From DAOUMU01 sp034409055 (lineage in GTDB: Bacteria > Chloroflexota > Anaerolineae > 4572-78 > J111): a DNA stretch of 23,150 nucleotides. The notes beneath the pieces were generated by a model. It was not told the origin of the DNA, did not search any database, and saw only the letters and a list, made by a program, of their open reading frames with translations. Shown in pieces: positions 7,928-15,786 of this stretch. How positions within the stretch are numbered: the first letter of the stretch is position 1; each line of letters starts with the position of its first letter. The translations under genes and the position numbers were made by a program. Location: NCBI GenBank assembly GCA_034409055.1, contig DAOUMU010000139.1, positions 1 through 23,150 of the forward strand, given 5' to 3'.

Positions 7928-7955
7928 ATTATACTCATCCTATGATGGTTAACAA
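7928..7955 (-). promoter_or_regulatory. Sigma70-like promoter of the reductase gene, near-leaderless
   Basis: Read on the minus strand, TTGTTA (7955-7950), a 16-bp spacer and a perfect TATAAT (7933-7928) lie only 9 nt upstream of ATG 7918. Transcription would start about 7 nt after the -10 box, leaving almost no 5' leader. No Shine-Dalgarno is visible. The boxes are seen; leaderless initiation is inferred. Confidence 0.6.
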
Positions 7956-8283
7956 GATATTGCGTCTTCGTGAAAGCGGTTTGGGGGTGTTAGACCTTTA
8001 GTGCCTTGACTATGAAATTTTTGCACGTTGAGCAAGAAAATCTCTGACCAGGGAGTAGGGAGTATGAAGTAGGGAGTAGGCAATATCACCTTTACTCCTT
8101 ACTCCTTACTTCCTACTCCCCTTACTTGTTTGGCCTGCTCTGTGAGTTCTGGCTTGTCTAGTTATGGTTTTAGAAACCCTGAAGGTCTCCTTGCCTACTG
8201 AACCGCTGATAGCGCTGATCTGCGCTGAATGCGCTGAAACACAAGTCACTTCTTCTAAAAATTGGTGGTATTAATTTTTTTAA
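7956..8283. repeat. Repeat-rich intergenic region
   Basis: No gene is visible. It contains an AGTAGGG-type heptamer hairpin: a G-rich arm at 8051-8080 (GGGAGTAGGGAGTATGAAGT...) faces a C-rich arm at 8093-8121, around a 12-nt loop. It also contains a GCGCTGA-rich degenerate tandem stretch at 8204-8239 (CGCTGATAGCGCTGATC followed by two more GCGCTGA units). The same heptamer appears uninverted between cas1 and cas2. Both look like dispersed genome repeats. The hairpin may stop transcription between the reductase and the cas region. Confidence 0.6.
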
Positions 8284-8302
8284 TGTTGCCAAGACGGCAA
8301 CA
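8284..8302. promoter_or_regulatory. Putative operator TGTTGCC-N5-GGCAACA
   Basis: This is a perfect 7-bp inverted repeat, TGTTGCC (8284-8290) and GGCAACA (8296-8302), 48 bp upstream of the chosen start of the small regulator gene. The same half-sites recur in reversed arrangement just before cas3 (8597-8627). Shared half-sites at two adjacent promoters suggest one regulator. Which protein binds is an inference. Confidence 0.55.
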
Positions 8303-8350
8303 TCGGTGGGATATGCTGTAGACATCTTAAATCATATGGGGGTGACTACA

Positions 8351-8560
8351 GTGGGACGTAGAGTAAATCCAGATCGGTTAGCTGATATTCTACAGACCAT
8401 TCGAGAGAATGATGGCAAATTCCGAGCGAATGATATTGCCAAAGAATTAAAGCTGCACCCGCAGGCTGTGGCTCGTTTGCTACCAACAATTGATGAAGAA
8501 AGCGAGGAGCTTCTCTATGAAGATGACAAAGGCTTTCTGGGCATTTTCAAGAGATGGTAG
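8351..8560 (+). CDS. Small winged-helix DNA-binding protein
   Basis: This is a protein of about 69 aa (GRRVNPDRLADILQTIRENDG...). It has a clear helix-turn-helix (FRANDIAKELKLHPQAVARLLPTID) followed by a short wing-like tail (LLYEDDKGFLGIFKRW). GTG 8351 is chosen because GGGGGTGA (8338-8345), one mismatch from the ideal GGAGGTGA, lies 5 nt upstream. In-frame alternatives are ATG 8336 and GTG 8306. It is followed after 89 bp by cas3 on the same strand, and the two upstream regions share the TGTTGCC/GGCAACA motif. It may be a local regulator of the cas operon or an unrelated regulator; no close named family is recognised. Confidence 0.65.
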   Translation: MGRRVNPDRLADILQTIRENDGKFRANDIAKELKLHPQAVARLLPTIDEESEELLYEDDKGFLGIFKRW

Positions 8561-8596
8561 TGAATTTTGAACGAATTTTTACAAGATTCACGTTAT

Positions 8597-8627
8597 TTGG
8601 CAACAAAGTGTGTTAAAATGTTGCCAA
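8597..8627. promoter_or_regulatory. Putative cas-operon operator TTGGCAACA-N13-TGTTGCCAA
   Basis: Perfect 9-bp inverted arms at 8597-8605 and 8619-8627 flank 13 bp. A -10-like TAAAAT (8614-8619) falls inside the element, so a bound protein would cover the core promoter. No convincing -35 box is seen at standard spacing. The arm shares its GGCAACA core with the element at 8284-8302. The structure is seen; operator function is inferred. Confidence 0.6.
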
Positions 8628-8649
8628 GGTAAAACGTACAGGAGACGTC

Positions 8650-11600
8650 ATGAGTCAAAAAATAAGCTCTGAGGAATTAGTACGCATTTATGCACAACCA
8701 GGCTTGGGGTATACCGATGAAGGATTGGCTAAACGGTTAGACGTAGGTCGAGACGCTATTTTCAAACGCCGAAAAAAGCTAAGCCTGGAATATCCTTTTA
8801 AACAAACGGGGCGGGGACGGTGGCGAATAGACATTGAAAAATTGATCTCTCAGGTTCCGGTTAGTCAGAACGAGGCTTTGGTGCTGTATTTGGCCACACG
8901 CCGCTTTAGCCGCAATACCCCTCTAGCCAAACGGTATGTACAAGAGGCGCTTGAAAAATTGGCCCTGGCTTTGTACCAGCCAATGACAGAAAAATTGGTC
9001 AAAGCCGCTTCTAACGTCCCAGACCATCCTGACGCAGAAAGACGAGAGCAGATACTTAACGAGTTGATGCGAGCCTGGAGTGAGAAGAGTGTAATCCGTA
9101 TCAAGTATCACGCCTTGAAAGGGAAGGAAACGATATGGCACGAGGTCAGTCCCTATTTAATCGAGCCATCACCCTGGAGTGACAGTGTTTACGTCGTCGG
9201 GTATAGTAATACAACCGAAACGATTATTCCCTTCAGTATTGAACGTATTGAAAAAGCCATGCTAACCTCTGCGCCATTTAAGGATTGTGCGCCGGATGAA
9301 GAGGAGAAACTGCTCCAGTACGCCTGGGGCATCTGGCGAAGCGACAAGGGACCTGAACGGGTCAAGTTGCGTTTTACGGGGCGCAGGGCAGTCCGTCGTC
9401 TGCGGGAGAGTATCTGGCATCCAGACCAAGAGATTGATGGGCCAGAAGACGGAAGTTATGCCACATGGGAAGCACCTATTGCCGAATGGCGAGAAATGCT
9501 CCCCTGGATTCGCGGCTGGGGAGCGGATGTAGAAGTGTTACACCCCCCACCGTTGCGAGAGGCACTCAAGCGGGAGGCCCGGCGGCTGGCCGAAAAATAC
9601 GGCTGGACTGTTTATAAAGACGGCGGCTCAAGACACGACTCTTTGCTGCCTCTCGACTCTCCGGTTCGCCTCTTGTGGGCCAAAACCGACCGGGACGAGG
9701 ATCAGGACTACTCCGTCCACCCCTTGATTTGCCATTTGATTGACGTGGCCCAGGTGGTTTGTGCTCTATGGGATCACGCCCTGCCCCTGGCTACCCGGCG
9801 TTACTTTACCGATACGCTGAATATGGATGAGGCCACCACCCGCCAATGGCTGGCCTTCCTGGCCGGTTTGCACGATTTGGGCAAGGCCAGTCCCACCTTC
9901 CAGGGACTATATCAACCCTATCGAGATCACTTAAAAAGCTACGGCTTTGATTTTCCAGACACAGCTAAAATTCCTCACGGCTGGGTGTCAGCCTGGGCGC
10001 TTAAAAGGCTGTTTGCAGAACAAATCGGTTTGCGGGGGGAGAGCAGGCATAATCTGGCCGTGGCCATTGGAGGACATCACGGCACCTGGCCAACGGCCCA
10101 GGAATTAACTAAAGCAACTGGTCCCGGCCAGCGGGGAGAGGGTATCTGGGTACAAATCCGCACCGATCTTTTTACTATCCTGGCCCAGGTGTTAAAATTG
10201 ACCAATCTGACTGGACTCAGCCTGCCGGAAGATGAAGAAGCCGGTAATGTTTTCTGTATGGCCCTGGCCGGCCTGATCTCTGTGGCCGATTGGCTTGGCT
10301 CTATGATCGGGTTTTTCCCCTTTGTTTCTAAGGAAGTGAATCTGGCAGCCTATGCTGAGGAAGCTTATCAACAAGCAAGCCGGGCTCTGGATCAATTGGG
10401 CTGGACCGGCTGGTCGCCTCCTACTCAGCCCCTCCCTTTCTCCCAACTCTTTCCTTTCCGGCCCCGTCCCCTGCAAGAGGCAACTGTATCCCTGGCCGAC
10501 AGGGCTTTACCCTCACCTCCTGCTCTGGTTATTATTGAGGCCCCGACCGGCGAGGGCAAAACCGAAGCAGCCTGGTATCTGGCCGACCGCTGGTTAACCC
10601 ACCACCAGCAACGGGGGGTGTATGTGGCCATGCCCACCCAGGCTACCAGTAACCAGATGTTGGGGCGGGTCCGGCAGTTTATTGAGCAACGTTATCCAGA
10701 CCAACGAACCACGCTGCTCCTCCTGCACGGTGATGCCGTTTGGTCTGAGGATATGCGCCAACTGCGCCTGGCCGCCATCAACGAAAATGAGGCCAGCACT
10801 GTGGCCGCCCACACCTGGTTCTTGCCCAAAAAGCGCAGCCTGCTGGCGACTTTTGCCGTGGGCACGGTAGACCAGGCCCTGCTGGCGACGCTGCAAACCC
10901 GCCACTTTTTTGTGCGGCTGTTTGGTTTAAGTCATAAAACCGTCATCTTCGACGAAATCCACGCTTATGATACCTACATGAACGTTCTATTCCAACGGTT
11001 ATTACGCTGGCTGGCGGTTATGGGCAGTTCAGTCATTCTCCTCTCGGCCACGTTACCGGCCAAGACCCGCCGCCAATTGATCGAAGCCTATACCGGACGG
11101 CCCTTTGACAAAGGAGTGAATTACCCGGCTATTATCTGGTCTACAGGCAAGGCCAGCGGCGTTATTTCTCTCAAGCCTGCTGCGCCCCGCACTGTTTCGA
11201 TAGATTGGCTCGACCCGACTCCCGAAATTATCGTCAACCAACTCCGCCAACGCTTACCAGGAGGCGGCTGTATCGCCTTTATCTGCAATACGGTTGGACG
11301 TGCCCAGACCGTGTACCGAATGTTACGCGAGGCCAACCTGGTGCCGGAGGAGGATTTAATCCTGTTCCACGCCCGCTTTCCCTTCTACCTGCGCCAACAG
11401 ATTGAGAATGAAGTACTGAATCGATTTGGCAAAACAGGAGAACGCCCCAAACAATCGATTGTCGTTGCCACTCAGGTGATTGAACAGAGCCTGGATCTGG
11501 ATTTTGACCTGATGATCACCGAGTTGGCTCCCATCGATTTAATCCTGCAGCGGATTGGCCGCTTGCATCGTCACCGGCTCGATACACGCCCCGGATCGCT

Positions 11601-12321
11601 TCAGCAGCCTTGCCTGCTCATCATCCGGCCAGCTTTAGAGGAGGGCGTACCGCAATTCGGCCTTGATAGCTTCATCTATGCCCCTTACATTTTGTTGCGG
11701 TCCTACCTGGCCCTGCAACAACAAGCAACCATTACCGTACCGGACGAGGTACAAGCCCTGATTGAAGCCGTATATGGCTCTGATGAAGCCGTTCACGAAG
11801 AGTTATCCCCGGCCTGGCAAGCGGCATTGGCTGAAGCTCAAGCCAAACTGGAGGAGGAGATCACCAAACAGGAGCTTATGGCTGAGTTGAACCTGATTCT
11901 CCCCCCTGGCGATGAGGATATTTTTCGCCAGGAAAGTCGAGAACTGGCCGAGGACCAACCAAATCTGCATACAGCTTTGCAAGCCCTGACCCGCATGGCC
12001 CGTCCCAGCGTTACGTTGGTTTGTCTGCACCAAACCTCCCAGGGGCTGGCCCTCGACCCGGATGGCCAACATTTGATCACATTAGAGGAGACAGTTGATT
12101 GGGAAACCACACGACAATTAGCTACACGAAAGGTAACTATATCGAATTGGGACGTGATCAAACATTTTGCCAATCAGGAGCCTCCAATCAGTTGGCAGAG
12201 TCAAGCGATGCTTTGCCATTACCGGCCGGCTATCTTTGAAGCAGGCCGGTGTGAATTGAACGAAAAAGTGAGTCTGATTTTTGACCAAAAACAAGGCATT
12301 ATTATTCAAAAGGAGAGGTGA
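8650..12321 (+). CDS. cas3: WYL-domain regulator fused to Cas3 nuclease-helicase (type I-E)
   Basis: This 1223-aa fusion is much longer than a usual type I-E Cas3 (about 900 aa). Residues 1-60 are a helix-turn-helix (YTDEGLAKRLDVGRDAIFKRRKKL). Residues about 135-215 are a WYL domain, in which the name-giving triad reads VYV (DSVYVVGYS) and is followed by PFSIERI. Residues about 235-318 are the WCX domain typical of WYL regulators (VKLRF...WHPDQ...WIRGWGADVEVLHPPPLRE). From about 340 it is a full Cas3: HD nuclease residues H362, H408-D409, H476-H477 and D547; Walker A APTGEGKT with K637; D768-E-I-H; SAT 799-801; and motif VI QRIGRLHR (967-974). Cas3 is recruited by target-bound Cascade, unwinds the nontarget strand and degrades it. 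AGGAG (8640-8644) precedes ATG 8650. Its stop overlaps the cse1 start by 1 nt. Confidence 0.93.
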   Translation: MSQKISSEELVRIYAQPGLGYTDEGLAKRLDVGRDAIFKRRKKLSLEYPFKQTGRGRWRIDIEKLISQVPVSQNEALVLYLATRRFSRNTPLAKRYVQEALEKLALALYQPMTEKLVKAASNVPDHPDAERREQILNELMRAWSEKSVIRIKYHALKGKETIWHEVSPYLIEPSPWSDSVYVVGYSNTTETIIPFSIERIEKAMLTSAPFKDCAPDEEEKLLQYAWGIWRSDKGPERVKLRFTGRRAVRRLRESIWHPDQEIDGPEDGSYATWEAPIAEWREMLPWIRGWGADVEVLHPPPLREALKREARRLAEKYGWTVYKDGGSRHDSLLPLDSPVRLLWAKTDRDEDQDYSVHPLICHLIDVAQVVCALWDHALPLATRRYFTDTLNMDEATTRQWLAFLAGLHDLGKASPTFQGLYQPYRDHLKSYGFDFPDTAKIPHGWVSAWALKRLFAEQIGLRGESRHNLAVAIGGHHGTWPTAQELTKATGPGQRGEGIWVQIRTDLFTILAQVLKLTNLTGLSLPEDEEAGNVFCMALAGLISVADWLGSMIGFFPFVSKEVNLAAYAEEAYQQASRALDQLGWTGWSPPTQPLPFSQLFPFRPRPLQEATVSLADRALPSPPALVIIEAPTGEGKTEAAWYLADRWLTHHQQRGVYVAMPTQATSNQMLGRVRQFIEQRYPDQRTTLLLLHGDAVWSEDMRQLRLAAINENEASTVAAHTWFLPKKRSLLATFAVGTVDQALLATLQTRHFFVRLFGLSHKTVIFDEIHAYDTYMNVLFQRLLRWLAVMGSSVILLSATLPAKTRRQLIEAYTGRPFDKGVNYPAIIWSTGKASGVISLKPAAPRTVSIDWLDPTPEIIVNQLRQRLPGGGCIAFICNTVGRAQTVYRMLREANLVPEEDLILFHARFPFYLRQQIENEVLNRFGKTGERPKQSIVVATQVIEQSLDLDFDLMITELAPIDLILQRIGRLHRHRLDTRPGSLQQPCLLIIRPALEEGVPQFGLDSFIYAPYILLRSYLALQQQATITVPDEVQALIEAVYGSDEAVHEELSPAWQAALAEAQAKLEEEITKQELMAELNLILPPGDEDIFRQESRELAEDQPNLHTALQALTRMARPSVTLVCLHQTSQGLALDPDGQHLITLEETVDWETTRQLATRKVTISNWDVIKHFANQEPPISWQSQAMLCHYRPAIFEAGRCELNEKVSLIFDQKQGIIIQKER

Positions 12322-13838
12322 TGAACATACAGTTTAATCTATTAGATGAACCCTGGCTACCTGGCACTCAACTTGATGGCACCCCGGTTGAATTAAGCTT
12401 ACACGAGGTGCTGCTTCAAGCACACAGGTTACAAGAAGTACAGGGCGAAACTTCGCTGGTTACTGCTGCGTTGTACCGGTTACTGCTGGCAGTGTTGCAT
12501 CGCGTTTTTGGGCCGAAGAACCGGACAACCTGGCAAAAACTGTGGCGGGCCGGTCAGTGGGACAAAGCAGCCCTGGAGACATATTTTGACCAGTGGCACG
12601 CTCGCTTTAATCTGTTTGACGCAAACTATCCTTTTTATCAAGTGCCAGACCCGCCAGGTAAACCCAAACCACTCAACACGCTGGCCCTGGAATGGGCTTC
12701 GGGGAACAACGCCACTTTGTTTGATCACACAATGGATCACAATCCACCGCCCATTACGGCAGCTTATGCCGCCCGTTTGGCCGTTACCTTGCAGACTTTT
12801 CACCTGGCCGGTTTAGCAGGGGGTGGCTTGCCCAACTTCACCGATACGCCTTGGGCACGTGGAGTCATTATTTTGGCTCAAGGGGATAATTTGTTTGAAA
12901 CTCTGGCCTTTAACTTAATGCGCTATGACACGAAAAACCCTATCCCTGGCAAAACTGATGACCGGCCCAACTGGGAACGGGACGATCCATTCTCCCCAAA
13001 GCGCCAGATACCGCTAGGTTACCTGGATTATCTAACCTGGCCCAGCCGGCGACTCAAATTAGCGGCTGAGTATAAAGCCGGACAGATCGTAGTGACTACA
13101 GCCTGGCTGGCCCAGGGGTTAAGCCTGGCTCCAGAAGTGAACGAATTAGACCCCATGAAAGTTTATCGTAGAGATCCCCAGAAAGGGTGGCGCCCCTTAC
13201 GTTTTTACGAGAATCGAGTCCTGTGGCGTGATAGTGATACTCTTTTTCGCCTGCGCGACGATCAAACTCGTTCTCCAAAAGCCTTTGCCTGGTTGGCCGA
13301 CCTGCTCGACAGTGATTTAGTTGACCCTATCAGTATTTATCGTTACGCGGCTTTAGGAATGGCCAACGATCAGGCCAAAATTGAGTTTTACCAGCAACAG
13401 CGTATGCCCTTGCCTCTGGCCTTGCTCAAGGATGAACAGTTGGTTGAAACCTTAGGCAATGCTCTACAAAATGCAGAAGAAGCAAACACCGCTCTATATA
13501 TAGCCGGTAAAGAACTGGCCACCTGGTTCGTCTCACCGGTCGATAAAAGTAAAGCCCGGCGTGACGACTATCAGCCTATCCTCAATCGCCTGAACCTGCG
13601 CCGTCGTTACTGGGCCAGCCTGGAAGTGCCATTTCGCCAATTTATCCAGGACTTGCCCGGCAACAGCGAGACGGCTTTAAACACCTGGCGTGACACGGTG
13701 ATTAATACGGCGCGTCACGCCTTTGTGCAAGCCAGTGCCGGTTTTGACGACCCTATCCGGGGTCTGAAGGCCGTCGTGCTGGCCCGGCGACAATTGGAAG
13801 GCAGGCTGAAGAAGATCAAACCGGAAAAAACAAACTAA
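12321..13838 (+). CDS. cse1: Cse1/Cas8e, large subunit of type I-E Cascade
   Basis: This protein of about 505 aa begins with the family hallmark FNLLDEPWLPGTQLDGTPVE. It continues with the conserved blocks RFNLFDANYPFYQV (about 97-110) and the downstream glycine-rich segment LAGLAGGGLPN. Cse1 reads the PAM on the target strand side, stabilises the R-loop and recruits Cas3. ATG 12321 is chosen over GTG 12318 because AGGAG (12311-12315) lies 5 nt before it. The cas3 stop and this start share one base (TGATG), indicating translational coupling. Length is typical of the family (about 500 aa). Confidence 0.93.
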   Translation: MNIQFNLLDEPWLPGTQLDGTPVELSLHEVLLQAHRLQEVQGETSLVTAALYRLLLAVLHRVFGPKNRTTWQKLWRAGQWDKAALETYFDQWHARFNLFDANYPFYQVPDPPGKPKPLNTLALEWASGNNATLFDHTMDHNPPPITAAYAARLAVTLQTFHLAGLAGGGLPNFTDTPWARGVIILAQGDNLFETLAFNLMRYDTKNPIPGKTDDRPNWERDDPFSPKRQIPLGYLDYLTWPSRRLKLAAEYKAGQIVVTTAWLAQGLSLAPEVNELDPMKVYRRDPQKGWRPLRFYENRVLWRDSDTLFRLRDDQTRSPKAFAWLADLLDSDLVDPISIYRYAALGMANDQAKIEFYQQQRMPLPLALLKDEQLVETLGNALQNAEEANTALYIAGKELATWFVSPVDKSKARRDDYQPILNRLNLRRRYWASLEVPFRQFIQDLPGNSETALNTWRDTVINTARHAFVQASAGFDDPIRGLKAVVLARRQLEGRLKKIKPEKTN

Positions 13839-13901
13839 AGCTGTAGTAACCGGAAACAGGACAATGAATGGAGAATTTAACAATAATCACAGGAGGATTT
13901 T

Positions 13902-14435
13902 ATGAGCAAACCAACAGATCTGGATGAAAAATTTATCGCTTATTTGGAAAGTTTACGTGAGGACCGGGCGGCTCTGGCTGCGTTACGCCGGGGGTTAGGA
14001 CAACCGACCGGGGCCGAACCACAAATGTATCCCTACGTAGAACCCTGGTTGCCTGACACGAACCGGGCCTGGTTAGAAAAAGATTATTATCTGGTCGCCT
14101 CCCTCTTTGCTTATCATCCCGAACCAAAAGGGAGCGGCAATATGGGTGCTCACTTTGCCCGTACTCGTGAGCCGACTGGGGACAACACCGCCGTCGAACG
14201 TCGTTTTGTGGCCTTGCTGGCTGCTCATCCCGACGATTTGCGCCGCTTTTATTTACGCCAGGCGGTTAGCTTCCTGAAATCTAAAGAGATACCGATTAAC
14301 TGGCGGCAACTACTGGCCGACCTGCGCCGTTGGGATCATCCCCATCGTTATGTGCAGCACAGGTGGGCCAGGGCATTTTGGGGCGAGGCGGGGGGTGAAC
14401 CAGAGTCTGAGGCGGCCTCATCCGAAACATCATAG
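13902..14435 (+). CDS. cse2: Cse2/Cas11, small subunit of Cascade
   Basis: This 177-aa mostly helical protein carries the Cse2 pattern FIAYLESLREDRAALAALRRGLG near the N-terminus, followed by the conserved segment YVEPWLP and the downstream LFAYHPEP...GNMGAHFA. Two copies of Cse2 line the belly of Cascade and hold the displaced strand. It has a strong AGGAGG (13891-13896) 5 nt before ATG 13902. A 63-bp gap separates it from cse1, and a 169-bp hairpin-rich gap separates it from cas7. Length is within the usual range. Confidence 0.92.
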   Translation: MSKPTDLDEKFIAYLESLREDRAALAALRRGLGQPTGAEPQMYPYVEPWLPDTNRAWLEKDYYLVASLFAYHPEPKGSGNMGAHFARTREPTGDNTAVERRFVALLAAHPDDLRRFYLRQAVSFLKSKEIPINWRQLLADLRRWDHPHRYVQHRWARAFWGEAGGEPESEAASSETS

Positions 14436-14460
14436 ACAAAACGGTCTGCCTTGAAGAAAT

Positions 14461-14586
14461 GCCTTCGACTAAAGTCGAGGCTGACAGCTCAAGTCAGCTA
14501 AAAGCTGACTCAAATCGCTTAAATTCGTAAAAATCCAGTGCACTTCAGTGTACTCTAGCTATCAGCCCTGAATTTTAATTCAGGGC
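14461..14586 (+). promoter_or_regulatory. Hairpin cluster between cse2 and cas7
   Basis: Four stem-loops follow one another in 126 bp. The first is GCCTTCGACT/AGTCGAGGC (14461-14481, one bulge). The second is AGTCAGCT-AAA-AGCTGACT (14492-14510, perfect). The third is AGTGCACT-TC-AGTGTACT (14537-14554, one mismatch). The fourth is GCCCTGAATT-TT-AATTCAGGGC (14565-14586, perfect 10-bp stem), ending 18 bp before the cas7 start. No T-run follows the last stem, so this is not a simple terminator. It may be a REP-like insertion or an mRNA processing/stability element. Confidence 0.6.
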
Positions 14587-14604
14587 GACGAAAAGGAGAA
14601 CATT

Positions 14605-15786
14605 ATGTACCTTGAATTACACATGCTGCAAAATTTTGCGCCGTCTAACCTGAACCGAGACGACACAAATAACCCCAAAGATTGTGAGTTTGGCGGTCAT
14701 CGCCGGGCGCGGATTTCCTCCCAATGTCTCAAGCGGGCCATTCGTCGCGAGCCGCTCTTTGCCAAGACAACCGGCGTAGAAATTGCTACCCGGACCAAGT
14801 GGCTGACTCGCCTGTTGAGCGAGCCTTTGCTGGCCGCGGATAAACCTGCGGAAGAGGTAACGGCCATTGTCGAGGCTTTTGTGACCGAACATATCAGCAA
14901 ACTGGATAAAAAGAAAAAGGATAGTGATGAGGAAAAGAAGCAGGTCAAAACAGCCGTTTTGACCTATATGAGTGCTGCTGAAGTGAACGAAATGGCAGCC
15001 ACCTTGCTGGAAAATTGGGACACGATTTTACCGACCGGGCAACCCGTTGACGATCAAAAGGCCAAACCGTCCCCGGTGTTGAAAAAGTTATCCAACGAAT
15101 TGATCAAAAAGACCAGGAATGGCACCAGTGCCCCGGACATTGCCCTTTTTGGCCGCATGTTGGCCGAACAACCCGAGCTGAATCTGGAAGCGGCCTGCCA
15201 GGTGGCCCATGCCATCTCCACTCACCGGGTCACCATGGAGATGGACTTTTTTACGGCTGTGGATGATTTGCAGCCTGAGGCGGAAACCGGGGCCGGGATG
15301 ATGGGCTTTACCGGCTTTGACAGTGCCTGCTTTTACCGTTACGCCCGTCTGGATTGGGAACAGTTGGTCAAAAACCTGCGGGGGGAGACTGACCTGGCCC
15401 GCCGCACGGTCGAAGGGTTCATCCGGGCGGCCATTGCCGCCGTGCCCAGCGGCAAGCAAAATAGTACCGCCGCCCATAATCCACCCAATTTCATTCTGGC
15501 CGTGGTGCGAGAGGACGGTATGGGCTGGTCGTTGGTCAATGCTTTTGAGAAGCCGGTTCGGCCCAGAGTCGACAGTGGCCTGGTTGAACCTTCCCTGGAA
15601 AGATTAGACACATACTGGGGCCGCCTGGTTGATATCTATGGTGCAGACAGCATCAGGGTCGCCGCTGTCCTGTCCCTCGACCCGGATTTGTCACTCAACC
15701 GCTTGCAGGCGTACCGGCTCGAAACCTTGACCGGTCTGGTGAATCAGGTGCTGGCCGCTCTACCACAACAAGAGGTCCTGGCATGA
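14605..15786 (+). CDS. cas7e: Cas7e (Cse4/CasC), backbone subunit of Cascade
   Basis: This 393-aa protein opens with the very characteristic LELHMLQNFAPSNLNRDD and the block RRARISSQCLKRAIR. Later family blocks are DIALFGRMLAE, TAVDDLQPEAETGAGMMGF and NSTAAHNPPNFILAVVREDG. Six copies normally form the crRNA-binding backbone of Cascade, so it is the most abundant subunit. AAAGGAG (14592-14598) lies 6 nt before ATG 14605. A lysine/glutamate-rich stretch (about 93-107, LDKKKKDSDEEKKQV) is probably a flexible surface loop. The gene overlaps cas5 by ATGA. Confidence 0.94.
   Translation: MYLELHMLQNFAPSNLNRDDTNNPKDCEFGGHRRARISSQCLKRAIRREPLFAKTTGVEIATRTKWLTRLLSEPLLAADKPAEEVTAIVEAFVTEHISKLDKKKKDSDEEKKQVKTAVLTYMSAAEVNEMAATLLENWDTILPTGQPVDDQKAKPSPVLKKLSNELIKKTRNGTSAPDIALFGRMLAEQPELNLEAACQVAHAISTHRVTMEMDFFTAVDDLQPEAETGAGMMGFTGFDSACFYRYARLDWEQLVKNLRGETDLARRTVEGFIRAAIAAVPSGKQNSTAAHNPPNFILAVVREDGMGWSLVNAFEKPVRPRVDSGLVEPSLERLDTYWGRLVDIYGADSIRVAAVLSLDPDLSLNRLQAYRLETLTGLVNQVLAALPQQEVLA

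Noticed and set aside
8051..8121. The heptamer hairpin considered as a second small CRISPR array or a riboswitch.
   Set aside because: The units are 7 bp with no unique spacers, and the same unit occurs between cas1 and cas2. It is a simple sequence repeat.
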